Assembly (NCBI GenBank): GCA_945912145.1
Contig: CAMEBF010000001.1
Coordinates: 1 to 64,000, forward strand
DNA from: an uncultured Clostridia bacterium
GTDB lineage: Bacteria; Bacillota; Clostridia; Oscillospirales; Acutalibacteraceae
DNA length: 64,000 bases
Direction: 5' to 3'
Positions within the stretch are counted from its first letter, which is position 1, and each line of letters starts with the position of its first letter. Positions 1 through 7,783 of this stretch are shown here, one piece after another. A program made the translations under genes and the position numbers. The notes beneath the pieces are model-generated. The model was not told where the DNA came from, did no database searches, and saw only the letters and a program-made list of their open reading frames with translations.

Positions 1-19
1 CGATGGCTAAACTGTCAGT

Positions 20-94
20 GCCCCTTTTAGGGGCCAAGCCAGCAATAACCCCTTCGAGGGGTTGCACAAACCACCGGTTTAACCGGTGGTTGTG
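20..94. other. Three stacked hairpins at the left edge (possible IS200/IS605-type end)
   Basis: Three inverted repeats follow one another: GCCCC/GGGGC at 20-34, AACCCCT/AGGGGTT with a TCG loop at 47-63, and an arm pair CCACCGGTT/AACCGGTGG at 71-89 that extends outward to 65-94 through one bulged A. Chains of hairpins like this are common at the right end of IS200/IS605 elements, where the tnpB-linked guide RNA ends. No transposase or tnpB is visible because the window starts here. The hairpins also lie just past the stop of the minus-strand lipoprotein gene and could simply end its transcript. Confidence 0.35.
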
Positions 95-112
95 ATTCGG
101 AAATATTGATCT

Positions 113-1033
113 TTAATCGGTAACGGGTTCCCATGTGGAGGAGCCGAGCCAGTCGAAGTCATAGGACTTCTCGTCAGTCAGGCGGAAGTTCACCTGAATA
201 TCGCCGTTGTCGGCGAACGAGCCGGCGCAGGTCAGATTGGCGGAAACGTCGCAGATGATCTTAATGTTGAAAGACGTGATGCGACCGGTACAGCGATAGG
301 TGCCGTCCTCCTGCTTTTCCATTTCGACAGAGAGGGAGATGGTGGAATGCGTATTGTTTTCCGCATCGTCAACGTAATTCACGGTGTAGTCGTTGATGTA
401 GGCATATGCGTCGCACTGATCGTTCATCTGAGAGATCAGCACGTCTTTATTGCGGATGCCGAAAACCTTGTCGATCGTTTCGACGTTGTTCGTCAGCTCA
501 AAATAGATGTTGAGGTTGTTGCCGTCAACGTTGCATTCGGCCTTGGTGATGTCGTCCGCAGTCAGGTTCATTTCGGCGGTATCATACGGATAAATAACCG
601 ATGCGATCGAGGCGTTGACGTCGCCGAACGGGACAACGGGAACAGAGGTGTCAATGCCGCTGAGAATCCTGTCTTTAATCGCTTTGGCGGATTTGTTGAG
701 TGCTTTGAGCGAATCGTCTTCCGTCGCTTCTCCCGTGGCCGGGTTGTACGCTAAGATCTTTAAATCGCCGGCTTTCAGCGATTCGTTCGTCTTGACGCCG
801 GGTTTGTTTTCGGCGGTGAACGAATCGGGCGACTGGATCTTCGTTATAATGTCGTTGTAGAAGCTGATGATCTCGCTTTCAGAGACGGGAATGCCGTCTG
901 AAACGGGGAGGATCGCGGCGACAAATTCGCTTGCGTTCTCTTCGTCTCCGATCGAGCCGCTGCACGCGGAGAAGCCGACGGCAAGGCTCAGACAGAGCAG
1001 AATCGCGGTCAAAACAGTCAGTCTTTTTTTCAT
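113..1033 (-). CDS. Putative lipoprotein of unknown function
   Basis: The 306-residue product starts with a basic tip, a hydrophobic stretch and a lipobox ending in FSAC near residue 24, so it is predicted to be a lipid-anchored surface protein. The rest is hydrophilic with a late beta-rich look, and I do not recognise a family. The start is supported by an AAAGGGG ribosome-binding site and a promoter just upstream at 1087-1115. It lies downstream of the M28 peptidase gene on the same strand, but its own promoter suggests separate transcription. No catalytic motif is visible, so a binding or envelope role is only a guess. Confidence 0.7.
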   Translation of the reverse strand: MKKRLTVLTAILLCLSLAVGFSACSGSIGDEENASEFVAAILPVSDGIPVSESEIISFYNDIITKIQSPDSFTAENKPGVKTNESLKAGDLKILAYNPATGEATEDDSLKALNKSAKAIKDRILSGIDTSVPVVPFGDVNASIASVIYPYDTAEMNLTADDITKAECNVDGNNLNIYFELTNNVETIDKVFGIRNKDVLISQMNDQCDAYAYINDYTVNYVDDAENNTHSTISLSVEMEKQEDGTYRCTGRITSFNIKIICDVSANLTCAGSFADNGDIQVNFRLTDEKSYDFDWLGSSTWEPVTD

Positions 1034-1086
1034 AAAGGTGAAACCCCTTTCCGGTTTTGTGAAGAATCCATAGAATCAACAGAGCT

Positions 1087-1115
1087 ATTATAACACGGAT
1101 TGTCTGAATTTACAA
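1087..1115 (-). promoter_or_regulatory. Sigma-A-type promoter for the lipoprotein gene
   Basis: Read on the minus strand, TTGTAA and TATAAT are separated by 17 bases, and the lipoprotein start codon lies about 55 bases downstream. Confidence 0.6.
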
Positions 1116-1124
1116 TAGGGAAAT

Positions 1125-2369
1125 TTAATAATTATCACAAAGTCCCTTTTCATCAAACAGATACGCCGCTTCCACGGCAATTTCGATGCCTTTTTCGATG
1201 GTTTTCAGGTCGAGGATGTCGGCTTTGTCGTCTCTGGTGTGATAATATTTCGGCGGGCCGGGGTTCATGGCGGCCAGCGAAACGCTGGGGATGCCGGCCT
1301 GCGTCATAGCGGCGGCGTCCGACGCGCCTGCGAAAATGACGGAATATTTCATATCCATACCGGCGTTTTCGGCCGCTTTTTTCAGCAGTTTGCAGCAGCG
1401 ATCGTCGTGCTTGGTCAGACCCGACATATCGCGGTTATAGATGAACATATCGTCGTAATCCTTGAAGGTGTCGAGGCCGACAAACATCGTTTCGACATTC
1501 TTAAGCTCTTCGGCGTGTGTCTTTGCGTAGGCTTTTGCGCCGCGCAGACCGGCTTCCTCGCTACCGGAGAACATCGCGACGACCTCCGTATTTTCAAAAC
1601 GGACATTGTTGTCATCGAGGAATTTCAGCACAGCGGCACTGCACAGACAGCCTGTGAGATTGTCGTTTGCACCGTCCACGCAGACCTTGTAGTTGATGAA
1701 AATGAACAGCATGATATAGGCGGGAATGAATGCCAGTCCGACCCATGCGTACCAATGAATGCTCTCGGCCGACGGAGCAAAGGCGCTGCCCTGCGCGATG
1801 GCCACAATGCTGAAAATCAGATTCCAGAAAAGCCCTATCGCGGCATAAATGAACGAGAAATACATCATCGGAGCGCCGCCGATGTGGGTGTAACGCCATT
1901 CGAACGAGGAGTCGGCATGTCCGGCGAAGATGATGCGGCGTTTGACTTCTCCCGTGGGTTTTCTTGTCAGAATTGTGTTGTGCGAGGTCTGCTTCGGATA
2001 AAAACGGTCTAAGAACTCGCGATAGAACAGAAATTCTCCCATCAGGCAGACGATAGCAACGACGACAAACGCAAGCGAGATTGCGGCCATACCGAACAGC
2101 GTCAGAAGCGTCGCCAGCACAAGACAGACGGCGTCGATCTTCATCCAGCCGAAGAATGCGCCTCTCGCGATCGTAAATTCTTCCGTATCGACGGTATCGG
2201 CGGCTTTTCCGGTTTTTTCCGCCATAAAGAGCTGCGCTTTCAGCTCCTCCTCACTGCCCGAGGGACGGGGACCGATATCTTTACATATTTTTTTAATAGT
2301 CCATGCGGCGAAGTTTGCGCTTTCTCTCAGTTTGGACTTGTACTGAGGTCCGCAGTCTGATGGTCTCAT
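1125..2369 (-). CDS. M28-family zinc metallopeptidase with membrane segments inside the catalytic domain
   Basis: The M28 aminopeptidase signature is complete: HAD (His151, Asp153), DGANDN (bridging Asp236), SGSEE (Glu271-Glu272), Asp300 and YYHT (His377). These residues bind two zinc ions and catalyse removal of N-terminal residues in the family. Unusually, hydrophobic segments lie at about 76-112 and again at 167-192 and 206-228, the latter pair between the first zinc ligands and the bridging Asp. The enzyme is therefore predicted to be a polytopic membrane protein, not a soluble or secreted one. Substrate is unknown. Length is 414 residues. Confidence 0.85.
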   Translation of the reverse strand: MRPSDCGPQYKSKLRESANFAAWTIKKICKDIGPRPSGSEEELKAQLFMAEKTGKAADTVDTEEFTIARGAFFGWMKIDAVCLVLATLLTLFGMAAISLAFVVVAIVCLMGEFLFYREFLDRFYPKQTSHNTILTRKPTGEVKRRIIFAGHADSSFEWRYTHIGGAPMMYFSFIYAAIGLFWNLIFSIVAIAQGSAFAPSAESIHWYAWVGLAFIPAYIMLFIFINYKVCVDGANDNLTGCLCSAAVLKFLDDNNVRFENTEVVAMFSGSEEAGLRGAKAYAKTHAEELKNVETMFVGLDTFKDYDDMFIYNRDMSGLTKHDDRCCKLLKKAAENAGMDMKYSVIFAGASDAAAMTQAGIPSVSLAAMNPGPPKYYHTRDDKADILDLKTIEKGIEIAVEAAYLFDEKGLCDNY

Positions 2370-2488
2370 TTTCTTTTCCTCCGAAAAACAATAGTATCAT
2401 TATCATATCATAATTAAAAAGACTTGTCGAGTGGTAAACCCGATAAAATCCGAAAAAGTATCTTGTGCAATTTCACCATAGCCTGCAT

Positions 2489-2517
2489 TTGACATTTTTG
2501 AAAGCCTGATATATAAT
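2489..2517 (+). promoter_or_regulatory. Promoter of the VanY-like gene
   Basis: TTGACA and TATAAT are separated by 17 bases, a consensus sigma-A promoter 50 bases before the start codon at 2567. Confidence 0.8.
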
Positions 2518-2566
2518 AAAAGAAAATGCCTTTCGGAAAGAGTATATTTGAAAAGGGGTCATAAAA

Positions 2567-3490
2567 ATGGCTGAAAAAAAGAAGAATGATAAGACGGCTC
2601 TTGACCGTTTTTTTGAGAACAAAGCAGCGGTCGCGGTCGTTGCGGTGTTGATTCTGGCCGTATTGTTTGTCTGCGCGTTTTTTGTCACGACGGCGATTGT
2701 GAAAAAATCAGGGGAAAAACCGGAGACTCCGTCCGGAAATTCCGTCGATCAAGTATCGCAGACACAGACTGAAAACGGAGCCTCTGAGGACATCGTGTTG
2801 CCGAAGCCCGCTGATACGACAACTGCGGCCGAGGAAACGACGACGTCTGCTCCGGCGGAAACGACTACCGCGGCGCCGACGGCTGATCCTGTCGCTTCCG
2901 GTCAAACAATCTCATTCCCGAGTGATACAGCGTCCTGGCATCTGATTTGTCTGAACCGGAATCGCCGTGTTGACGCTTCTGCTGAAGATTCGATTTCGCT
3001 TTCCTATGTTGCGGGGTCGGAAGAACGGATGGATTCGAGAGCTGCCGCAGCGTATGAAAAAATGTATGATGCCGCCGCCTCGGACGGAATTTATCTGACG
3101 CCGTGCTCGGGCTATCGCAGCTATTCGACGCAGAAGCGGCTGTATCAGGAATTTGTCGATGAGTATTTAGCGCAGGGCTACAGTCAGCAGGAGGCGGAGA
3201 ATCTGGCGTCTACGCGACGCAATCCTCCCGGAAGCTCCGAACACAACATCGGTATCTGTATGGATATTATCTGTGCGTCAAGCAGCGCGAATTTCCAGAA
3301 TACAAGTGCCTACGCGTGGCTTCAGGCCAATGCGGCCGATTACGGTTTTATCCTGCGTTATCCCGAGGATAAGGTGGATATCACCGGCGTCAAATTTGAG
3401 CCGTGGCATTGGCGTTATGTCGGCGTGGAGAATGCGGCGGCCATCAAAAACAGCGGACTTTGTCTTGAAGAGTATCTCGGTGTACAATAA
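2567..3490 (+). CDS. Membrane-anchored D-alanyl-D-alanine carboxypeptidase (VanY/M15B family)
   Basis: The 307-residue protein has a lysine-rich cytoplasmic tip, one membrane segment at about 26-46, a Thr/Ala/Pro-rich linker (about 85-110), then an M15B peptidase domain. Zinc and catalytic residues are visible: SGYRS, SEHNIGICMD (His226, Asp233) and EPWHWR (Glu278, His281). The family removes the terminal D-Ala from peptidoglycan stem peptides outside the membrane. The Thr-rich linker probably spans the inner wall zone. There is no vancomycin-resistance gene nearby, so a wall-remodelling role is more likely than resistance. The gene stands alone with its own promoter. Confidence 0.88.
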   Translation: MAEKKKNDKTALDRFFENKAAVAVVAVLILAVLFVCAFFVTTAIVKKSGEKPETPSGNSVDQVSQTQTENGASEDIVLPKPADTTTAAEETTTSAPAETTTAAPTADPVASGQTISFPSDTASWHLICLNRNRRVDASAEDSISLSYVAGSEERMDSRAAAAYEKMYDAAASDGIYLTPCSGYRSYSTQKRLYQEFVDEYLAQGYSQQEAENLASTRRNPPGSSEHNIGICMDIICASSSANFQNTSAYAWLQANAADYGFILRYPEDKVDITGVKFEPWHWRYVGVENAAAIKNSGLCLEEYLGVQ

Positions 3491-3565
3491 CAGAATTTAC
3501 ATAAAATCTGTGATGACGGCAATATAAATTCTCCGATATTTTTCGTAAGATTCGCAAGAAAAGTA

Positions 3566-3594
3566 TTGACTATCTGAGAAAAGTCTGTTATAAT
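3566..3594 (+). promoter_or_regulatory. Promoter of the rpsF-ssb-rpsR operon
   Basis: TTGACT and TATAAT with 17 bases between them lie 77 bases before rpsF, leaving a leader of about 70 bases with two hairpins. Confidence 0.8.
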
Positions 3595-3603
3595 ACGGAA
3601 TTG

Positions 3604-3642
3604 CTGTAATGTTTTTTACAGAATCCTTGCTCCCGGACAAGG
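3604..3642 (+). promoter_or_regulatory. Hairpins in the rpsF leader, possible S6:S18 feedback site
   Basis: Two small stems are visible. The first is CTGTAA/TTACAG (3604-3621). The second is CCTTG/CAAGG (3625-3642) with an eight-base loop that contains CCG. In many bacteria the S6:S18 complex represses its own mRNA by binding a stem with an exposed CCG. The match here is the CCG in a short stem-loop at the right place; the exact fold of the known motif is not shown. Confidence 0.4.
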
Positions 3643-3670
3643 GGGCCAAAGTCCAAAAGGAGGTGCAACA

Positions 3671-4036
3671 ATGGCAAAAGCAAACTACGAAGCAGTCGTC
3701 ATTTTTTCTCTGAAGAACGGTGAAGACAAAATCCCCGCTCTCGTCGAGAAATTCAAGACGCTGATCGAAGCAAACGGAACCCTGGATGCAGTTGACGAGT
3801 GGGGCAAAAGAAGACTCGCTTATCCGATCAACTACGAAAACGAGGGCTACTATGTTCTCTACACGTTTGAGGCTGAACCCGACTTCCCGGCAGAGTTCGA
3901 GCGTATCGCCAACATTACCGACGATGCCGTCCGTTCTATGGTCGTAAAGATCGAGAAGGAAGAAGCTGTCGCAAAGGAAGAAGCTCCCGCAGCAGCCGAA
4001 ACGACAGAGACAGCAGCCGAAGAAGCTGCCGAATAA
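3671..4036 (+). CDS. rpsF: 30S ribosomal protein S6
   Basis: The 121-residue protein has the S6 ferredoxin-like fold signature, including the EWGKRRLAYPIN segment, and an Ala/Glu-rich C-terminal tail typical of the family. It binds 16S rRNA with S18 in the small subunit platform. The start has a strong AAAAGGAGGTG ribosome-binding site. It begins the conserved rpsF-ssb-rpsR operon, whose order is seen across Firmicutes. Confidence 0.98.
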   Translation: MAKANYEAVVIFSLKNGEDKIPALVEKFKTLIEANGTLDAVDEWGKRRLAYPINYENEGYYVLYTFEAEPDFPAEFERIANITDDAVRSMVVKIEKEEAVAKEEAPAAAETTETAAEEAAE

Positions 4037-4057
4037 TTTTTACCGGAGGATGTCATT

Positions 4058-4504
4058 ATGCTGAATTGCGCCGTTATCATGGGTCGCCTTACGGCGGATC
4101 CCGAATTGAGAACCACCGCTTCCAATATTTCGTTTGTCCGCTTTTCCGTCGCTGTTGACAGATCGTATCAGCGTCCGGGTGCAGAGAGACAGACGGATTT
4201 TATCAATGTTGTTGCGTGGCGGCAGACAGCCGACTTCGTTTCCAAGTATTTCCGCAAGGGTCAGATGATCGCCGTTCAGGGCTCGATTCAGACCGGCTCT
4301 TACGAAGATAAACAGGGGAATCGAAGAAATACCTTTGAAATCGTAGCGGACAACGTCAGCTTTTGTGGCTCTAAAGCGGAATCAGGCGGTGCGGCTTCGG
4401 CCGACCGGTACCCGACTCCCGCAGCACAGCCGGCATCCTACCAGAACAGCGGTTCTGAGGACTTCTCAGACATCGCGGCAGCGGAAGATGATCTTCCGTT
4501 CTGA
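4058..4504 (+). CDS. ssb: Single-stranded DNA-binding protein
   Basis: This 148-residue protein has an N-terminal OB fold (about 1-105), starting MLNCAVIMGRL and containing FINVVAWR, then a low-complexity linker and the acidic tip DDLPF that recruits repair and replication partners. It coats single-stranded DNA during replication, recombination and repair. It sits between rpsF and rpsR with a GGAGG site, as in most Firmicutes. The length is normal for a Firmicutes SSB. Confidence 0.97.
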   Translation: MLNCAVIMGRLTADPELRTTASNISFVRFSVAVDRSYQRPGAERQTDFINVVAWRQTADFVSKYFRKGQMIAVQGSIQTGSYEDKQGNRRNTFEIVADNVSFCGSKAESGGAASADRYPTPAAQPASYQNSGSEDFSDIAAAEDDLPF

Positions 4505-4527
4505 TATTAAAATAGGAGGTTTCCGTC

Positions 4528-4776
4528 ATGGCTTACGATAAAGATAAGGGCGGCCGTCCGAACAGAAAAGGCCGCAGAAAAGTCTGCACATTCTGTGTGG
4601 AAAAGACCAGCTTTATTGATTATAAGGACGTAGCCAAGCTTCGCCGTTTTACTTCGGAAAGAGCAAAAATTCTTCCCAGAAGAATCACCGGCACTTGCGC
4701 GAAGCACCAGAGAGAGCTGACCACCGCGATCAAGCGCGCCCGTCAGATCGCTTTGCTTCCTTATACAAGCGATTGA
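4528..4776 (+). CDS. rpsR: 30S ribosomal protein S18
   Basis: The 82-residue basic protein has the S18 core [12 protein letters not shown] and the C-terminal [19 protein letters not shown] region. It pairs with S6 on the 30S platform. Two CxxC-like cysteines near the N-terminus (CTFC) suggest the zinc-binding form of S18. It is the last gene of the operon, followed by a terminator. Confidence 0.97.
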   Translation: MAYDKDKGGRPNRKGRRKVCTFCVEKTSFIDYKDVAKLRRFTSERAKILPRRITGTCAKHQRELTTAIKRARQIALLPYTSD

Positions 4777-4788
4777 TTTGTCAAACAC

Positions 4789-4816
4789 AAAAGCAGTTCT
4801 TCGGAGCTGCTTTTTT
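4789..4816 (+). terminator. Rho-independent terminator after rpsR
   Basis: The stem AAGCAG/CTGCTT encloses a short loop and is followed by a T-rich run. Confidence 0.75.
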
Positions 4817-4877
4817 CTTTTTACGGTTGCAATATTGCATAAAATGGAATATAATGAATAAAACTGACTGCGTATAT

Positions 4878-5044
4878 CAGGGAACCCCCGGCGAGGGTTC
4901 CCTACGGCAAAACAGTCACACCGGACTGTTTTGCCTACCCTCCTGCGCTTTTTTCGGCAAGGGAATTTCGCGGTCTGCGGACCGCGACGATGGGCGTTGC
5001 CCCTCGACCCCACGAGCCTTTGTAAAGGCTCGACCGAAACTTTT
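4878..5044 (+). repeat. Repeat family A, copy A1
   Basis: This intergenic element of about 167 bp runs from CAGGGAACCC to CGAAACTTTT and holds at least four hairpins: GGGAACCC/GGGTTCCC; a 12-bp stem GGCAAAACAGTC/GACTGTTTTGCC at 4906-4917 and 4924-4935; GCGGTC/GACCGC; and CGAGCCTTT/AAAGGCTCG. Other copies lie at 22705, 37515 and 60167. It has no terminal inverted repeats and no conserved reading frame. It separates the rpsR terminator from the LOG-family gene and forms part of that gene's upstream region. Confidence 0.9.
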
Positions 5045-5084
5045 CTATTTGTTCTTCAAAAGAAAGTTTGTGTGGTGTTTATCA

Positions 5085-5666
5085 ATGAATATTTGTGTCT
5101 TCGGTGCGGCAAGCACCAAAATCGATGAAAAATATGTTTTGGCGGTCGAAGAGCTCGGCTGTGAAATGGCGTCCCGTGGGCATTCTCTTGTCTTCGGAGC
5201 CGGCGGCAACGGGCTGATGGGCGCAGCGGCGCGCGGCGTCAGAAAAGGCGGCGGCCATATAACCGGCGTGATCCCCGAATTCTTTCGCGAGGAGCAGATC
5301 GAGGCGATATTTGACGATTGCGACGAGCTGATCTATACCGACACCATGCGCGAACGCAAGGCGAAAATGGAAGAGCTTGCGGACGCATTCATCATTGTCC
5401 CCGGCGGCATCGGCACGTTTGAGGAATTTTTCGAGGTGCTCACGCTCAAGCAGCTTGGCCGTCACGATAAGCCCATCGCGATCTATAATATTGGCGGGTT
5501 TTATGACAATATGGAAAAAATGGTCTATGACGCGATGCAGGAGAAATTCATCCGTTCCAACTGCCGGATGCTTTATATGATCTTCTCCGACGTTGACGAG
5601 CTTTTCGCCTATGTCACACGCAGCAATCCCCACGGCCTGACGGTTCACGACCTGAAAGACGGCTGA
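5085..5666 (+). CDS. LOG-family (TIGR00730) nucleotide 5'-monophosphate phosphoribohydrolase-like protein
   Basis: The 193-residue Rossmann-like protein shows the family motifs GAGGNGLMG near residues 43-51 and PGGIGTFEE near 105-113. Members cleave the ribose-base bond of cytokinin-type or other purine monophosphates, and were once annotated as lysine decarboxylases. I chose the ATG at 5085 because the family begins MNICVFGA; the upstream open frame runs back through repeat A1 and into rpsR and is not coding. The ribosome-binding site is weak. The physiological substrate in this organism is unknown. Confidence 0.88.
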   Translation: MNICVFGAASTKIDEKYVLAVEELGCEMASRGHSLVFGAGGNGLMGAAARGVRKGGGHITGVIPEFFREEQIEAIFDDCDELIYTDTMRERKAKMEELADAFIIVPGGIGTFEEFFEVLTLKQLGRHDKPIAIYNIGGFYDNMEKMVYDAMQEKFIRSNCRMLYMIFSDVDELFAYVTRSNPHGLTVHDLKDG

Positions 5667-5692
5667 AACTATAACGAAACGAGGAAAGCAAG

Positions 5693-7075
5693 ATGTTGAA
5701 TTTTTTTGAGCCGGAGACTTACGGCGCGCTCGGCGACGGCAAAACGAACGACGCAAAAGCGATTCAGGCGGCGATCGACGCCTGTGAAGAAAACGGCGGC
5801 GGTACGGTTGTGCTGTCGGGCGGCAAAACGTATTACAGCGATTCGATCGCGCTGAAAAAGAACGTGGAGCTGCATTTGCAGAAAGGCTCAGTTCTGCGCG
5901 CGACGTCCGATATTGACGGCTATATCCGTCCCTGCAAGCGGATCAACGACCCGAAAACGGCACTCGTCGGCAATCCCGTGACGGGCAAGCCTTCGTTTGT
6001 TTTTATTTACGGATATGAGGCGGATTCCTGTTCCATTACGGGTGAGGGAACGATTGACGCAAACTGCTACGCCTTTGTGGAGCGGAAAAATGAATATTAT
6101 GTCACGGGCAATTTCTATCCCCGTCCGACGACGATTTATATTGAAAAGAGCCATCATATCACGTTCCGCGGTGTTACGATTCAGAACGCGCCGTTCTGGA
6201 CGCTGCATCCTGCCGGCTGCGACGATGTTCTCATTTCTGAAATCCGCATTCTCAATCCGCTTGATGTTGCGAACAGCGATGGAATCGACCCGGATCATTG
6301 CTCCAACGTCCGCATTGTCGGCTGTCATATTCAGTGTGCCGACGACTGCATCTGTCTGAAAACGTCCAAGGGCAACGCCGAATACGGCCCGTGCGAGAAT
6401 ATCGTGATCGCAAACTGCACGCTGACCTCCACCTCTGCCGCAATCAAAATCGGCACGGAGGGCGTCGGCGATTTCCGCAATGTGTTGGTGTCAAATTGCG
6501 TCATTTCCCGCAGCAATCGCGGACTGTCCATTCAGATCCGTGACGGAGGCAATGTGGAAAACGTGACCTTCTCCGACTGCATCATCGAGACGCGCCGTTT
6601 CTGCTCCGACTGGTGGGGCACGGCGGAGCCGATCACGATCACCTGTTTCCGTCGTGACGAGAACACGACGGCGGGACATATCCGGAATGTGAAGTATTTG
6701 AATGTCACCTGCCGCGGCGAAAACGGCGTGCTGATCGCGTCGTCGCCGGAAAATCCCGTGGAGGACGTCGTGTTTGAGAATTGCAGCGTGCATCTCACGA
6801 AAACAAGCAAGTGGGACTGCGGTCTTTATGACCTGCGTCCGAGCATCGACCACGGTATCGAAGAGACGGACAACGCCGCGTTCTTTATCCGCAACGCGAA
6901 GAATGTCCGCATCGAGAAATCGACCGTCAGCTGGGGTAAAGAGCCCTACGCACATTACCGTTTTGCGCTTGCCGGTGAGAATATCGACGGGCTGACCCTT
7001 CACCGCAACCGCTTTGCGCCGGCAAGAGAGGGTGAAGAAACCATTTCTCTGACAGACGTTTCCAAAACGCAGTGA
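5693..7075 (+). CDS. Glycoside hydrolase family 28 protein (polygalacturonase-like)
   Basis: The 460-residue protein has the parallel beta-helix start of GH28 (YGALGDGKTNDAKAIQAAID) and the active-site triad region: NSDGIDPDHC and ADDCICLKT (near residues 195-226), then the IKIG segment. GH28 enzymes hydrolyse galacturonic acid or rhamnogalacturonan linkages in pectin. No signal peptide is seen, so it probably acts on imported oligomers in the cytoplasm. The site is GAGGAAAGC. It follows the LOG gene by 26 bp and may share its transcript. Confidence 0.9.
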   Translation: MLNFFEPETYGALGDGKTNDAKAIQAAIDACEENGGGTVVLSGGKTYYSDSIALKKNVELHLQKGSVLRATSDIDGYIRPCKRINDPKTALVGNPVTGKPSFVFIYGYEADSCSITGEGTIDANCYAFVERKNEYYVTGNFYPRPTTIYIEKSHHITFRGVTIQNAPFWTLHPAGCDDVLISEIRILNPLDVANSDGIDPDHCSNVRIVGCHIQCADDCICLKTSKGNAEYGPCENIVIANCTLTSTSAAIKIGTEGVGDFRNVLVSNCVISRSNRGLSIQIRDGGNVENVTFSDCIIETRRFCSDWWGTAEPITITCFRRDENTTAGHIRNVKYLNVTCRGENGVLIASSPENPVEDVVFENCSVHLTKTSKWDCGLYDLRPSIDHGIEETDNAAFFIRNAKNVRIEKSTVSWGKEPYAHYRFALAGENIDGLTLHRNRFAPAREGEETISLTDVSKTQ

Positions 7076-7111
7076 TTTTTTTAAATTTATTAAATTTTTT
7101 TGGAAAGGCAC

Positions 7112-7140
7112 TTGACAACTCAGTTAGCATATGCTAATAT
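7112..7140 (+). promoter_or_regulatory. Promoter of the feo operon
   Basis: TTGACA (7112-7117) and TATAAT-like TAATAT (7135-7140) are 17 bases apart. The first TTAG-N6-CTAA operator overlaps the spacer and the -10 box, a layout suited to repression. Confidence 0.85.
7124..7137 (+). promoter_or_regulatory. DtxR/MntR-like operator 1 (feo promoter)
   Basis: The palindrome TTAGCATATGCTAA overlaps the -10 box. TTAG-N6-CTAA is the core of DtxR-family iron/manganese repressor sites. The repressor itself is not in this window. Confidence 0.7.
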
Positions 7141-7145
7141 TAGGT

Positions 7146-7167
7146 ACGGTTAGTGAAAGCTAACCGT
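7146..7167 (+). promoter_or_regulatory. DtxR-like operator 2 (feo leader)
   Basis: Eight-base arms ACGGTTAG and CTAACCGT flank a six-base centre, again TTAG-N6-CTAA. It lies just after the predicted transcription start. Confidence 0.65.
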
Positions 7168-7183
7168 ATTTTTAGCACTTTTG

Positions 7184-7201
7184 AGTTAGTTTTTGCTAAC
7201 T
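7184..7201 (+). promoter_or_regulatory. DtxR-like operator 3 (before feoA)
   Basis: Arms AGTTAG and CTAACT flank a six-base centre, 17 bases before feoA. The spacing between operators 2 and 3 is close to four helical turns. Confidence 0.6.
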
Positions 7202-7218
7202 TGTGAAAGGAGACCCGT

Positions 7219-7431
7219 ATGATGCCGTTAACGTTTGCTTCTCCGGGTGAGGAGAATATGATCCGCAAGGTCGGCGGAAATCCCGAGGTGCGCGCGCATC
7301 TCGAAAATCTCGGATTCGTTGTCGGCGGTGCCGTCACGGTCGTGAGCACCATCGGCGGCAATCTGATTGTCAACGTCAAGGAGTCGCGCGTTGCCGTCAG
7401 CAAAGAAATGGCGCAGAAAATCATGATATGA
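7219..7431 (+). CDS. feoA: FeoA-family protein (first copy)
   Basis: This 70-residue SH3-like protein has the family pattern of a GNPEVRAHLENLGFVVG-type helix-turn region followed by IGGNLIVNVKESRVAVSKEMA. FeoA is a small cytosolic partner of the ferrous-iron transporter FeoB. It starts at 7219, or at the adjacent ATG at 7222, behind AAAGGAG. It is the first gene of the operon and sits directly after three operator-like palindromes. Two different FeoA proteins in one operon are common in Clostridia. Confidence 0.9.
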   Translation: MMPLTFASPGEENMIRKVGGNPEVRAHLENLGFVVGGAVTVVSTIGGNLIVNVKESRVAVSKEMAQKIMI

Positions 7432-7478
7432 TTTTTGTGTCCGTGTATTGTAATCGTCTTTTTTAAGGGGGAAAACGC

Positions 7479-7700
7479 ATGAAAACACTCAGAGAGGCGG
7501 GAGTCGGCGATACGCTTCGTGTCGTCAAACTTCACGGTGAGGGCGCCGTCAAACGCCGCATCATGGATATGGGACTGACCAAAGGGGTCGAAGTCCACAT
7601 CCGCAAGGTCGCGCCGCTCGGCGATCCGGTTGAGGTGACGGTTCGCGGCTATGAGCTTTCGATCCGCAAGGAGGACGCGGAAATGATCGAGGTCGAATAA
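7479..7700 (+). CDS. feoA: FeoA-family protein (second copy)
   Basis: The 73-residue protein has the classic FeoA segments VKRRIMDMGLTKGVEVHIRKVAPLG-like core and GYELSIRKEDAEMIEVE end. It is predicted to bind the G domain or membrane part of FeoB. A GGGGG-rich site precedes its ATG, and 83 bases separate it from feoB, including another operator-like palindrome. Confidence 0.93.
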   Translation: MKTLREAGVGDTLRVVKLHGEGAVKRRIMDMGLTKGVEVHIRKVAPLGDPVEVTVRGYELSIRKEDAEMIEVE

Positions 7701-7745
7701 ACGGCCGCAGCAAGGGGAGCAATCCCCGTTTACTTTTGCATTGAT

Positions 7746-7763
7746 GGTTAGCTTTTGCTAACC
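7746..7763 (+). promoter_or_regulatory. DtxR-like operator 4 (before feoB)
   Basis: Arms GGTTAG and CTAACC flank CTTTTG, the fourth TTAG-N6-CTAA in this locus, 20 bases before feoB. No clear promoter accompanies it, so it may act as a roadblock inside the operon. Confidence 0.6.
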
Positions 7764-7783
7764 TTGAAAGGGAGGAACGACAC

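Noticed and set aside
2567..3490. Vancomycin-resistance vanY
   Set aside because: No vanHAX, vanRS or other resistance gene is nearby; VanY-like carboxypeptidases are ordinary wall enzymes in Clostridia.
4507..5013. Minus-strand and plus-strand open frames over the family A repeats, with RRGPQTAK and GNPRRGFP-like stretches
   Set aside because: The same peptides recur at each copy only because the DNA recurs; indels shift the frame between copies, and the hairpin stems, not codons, are conserved.
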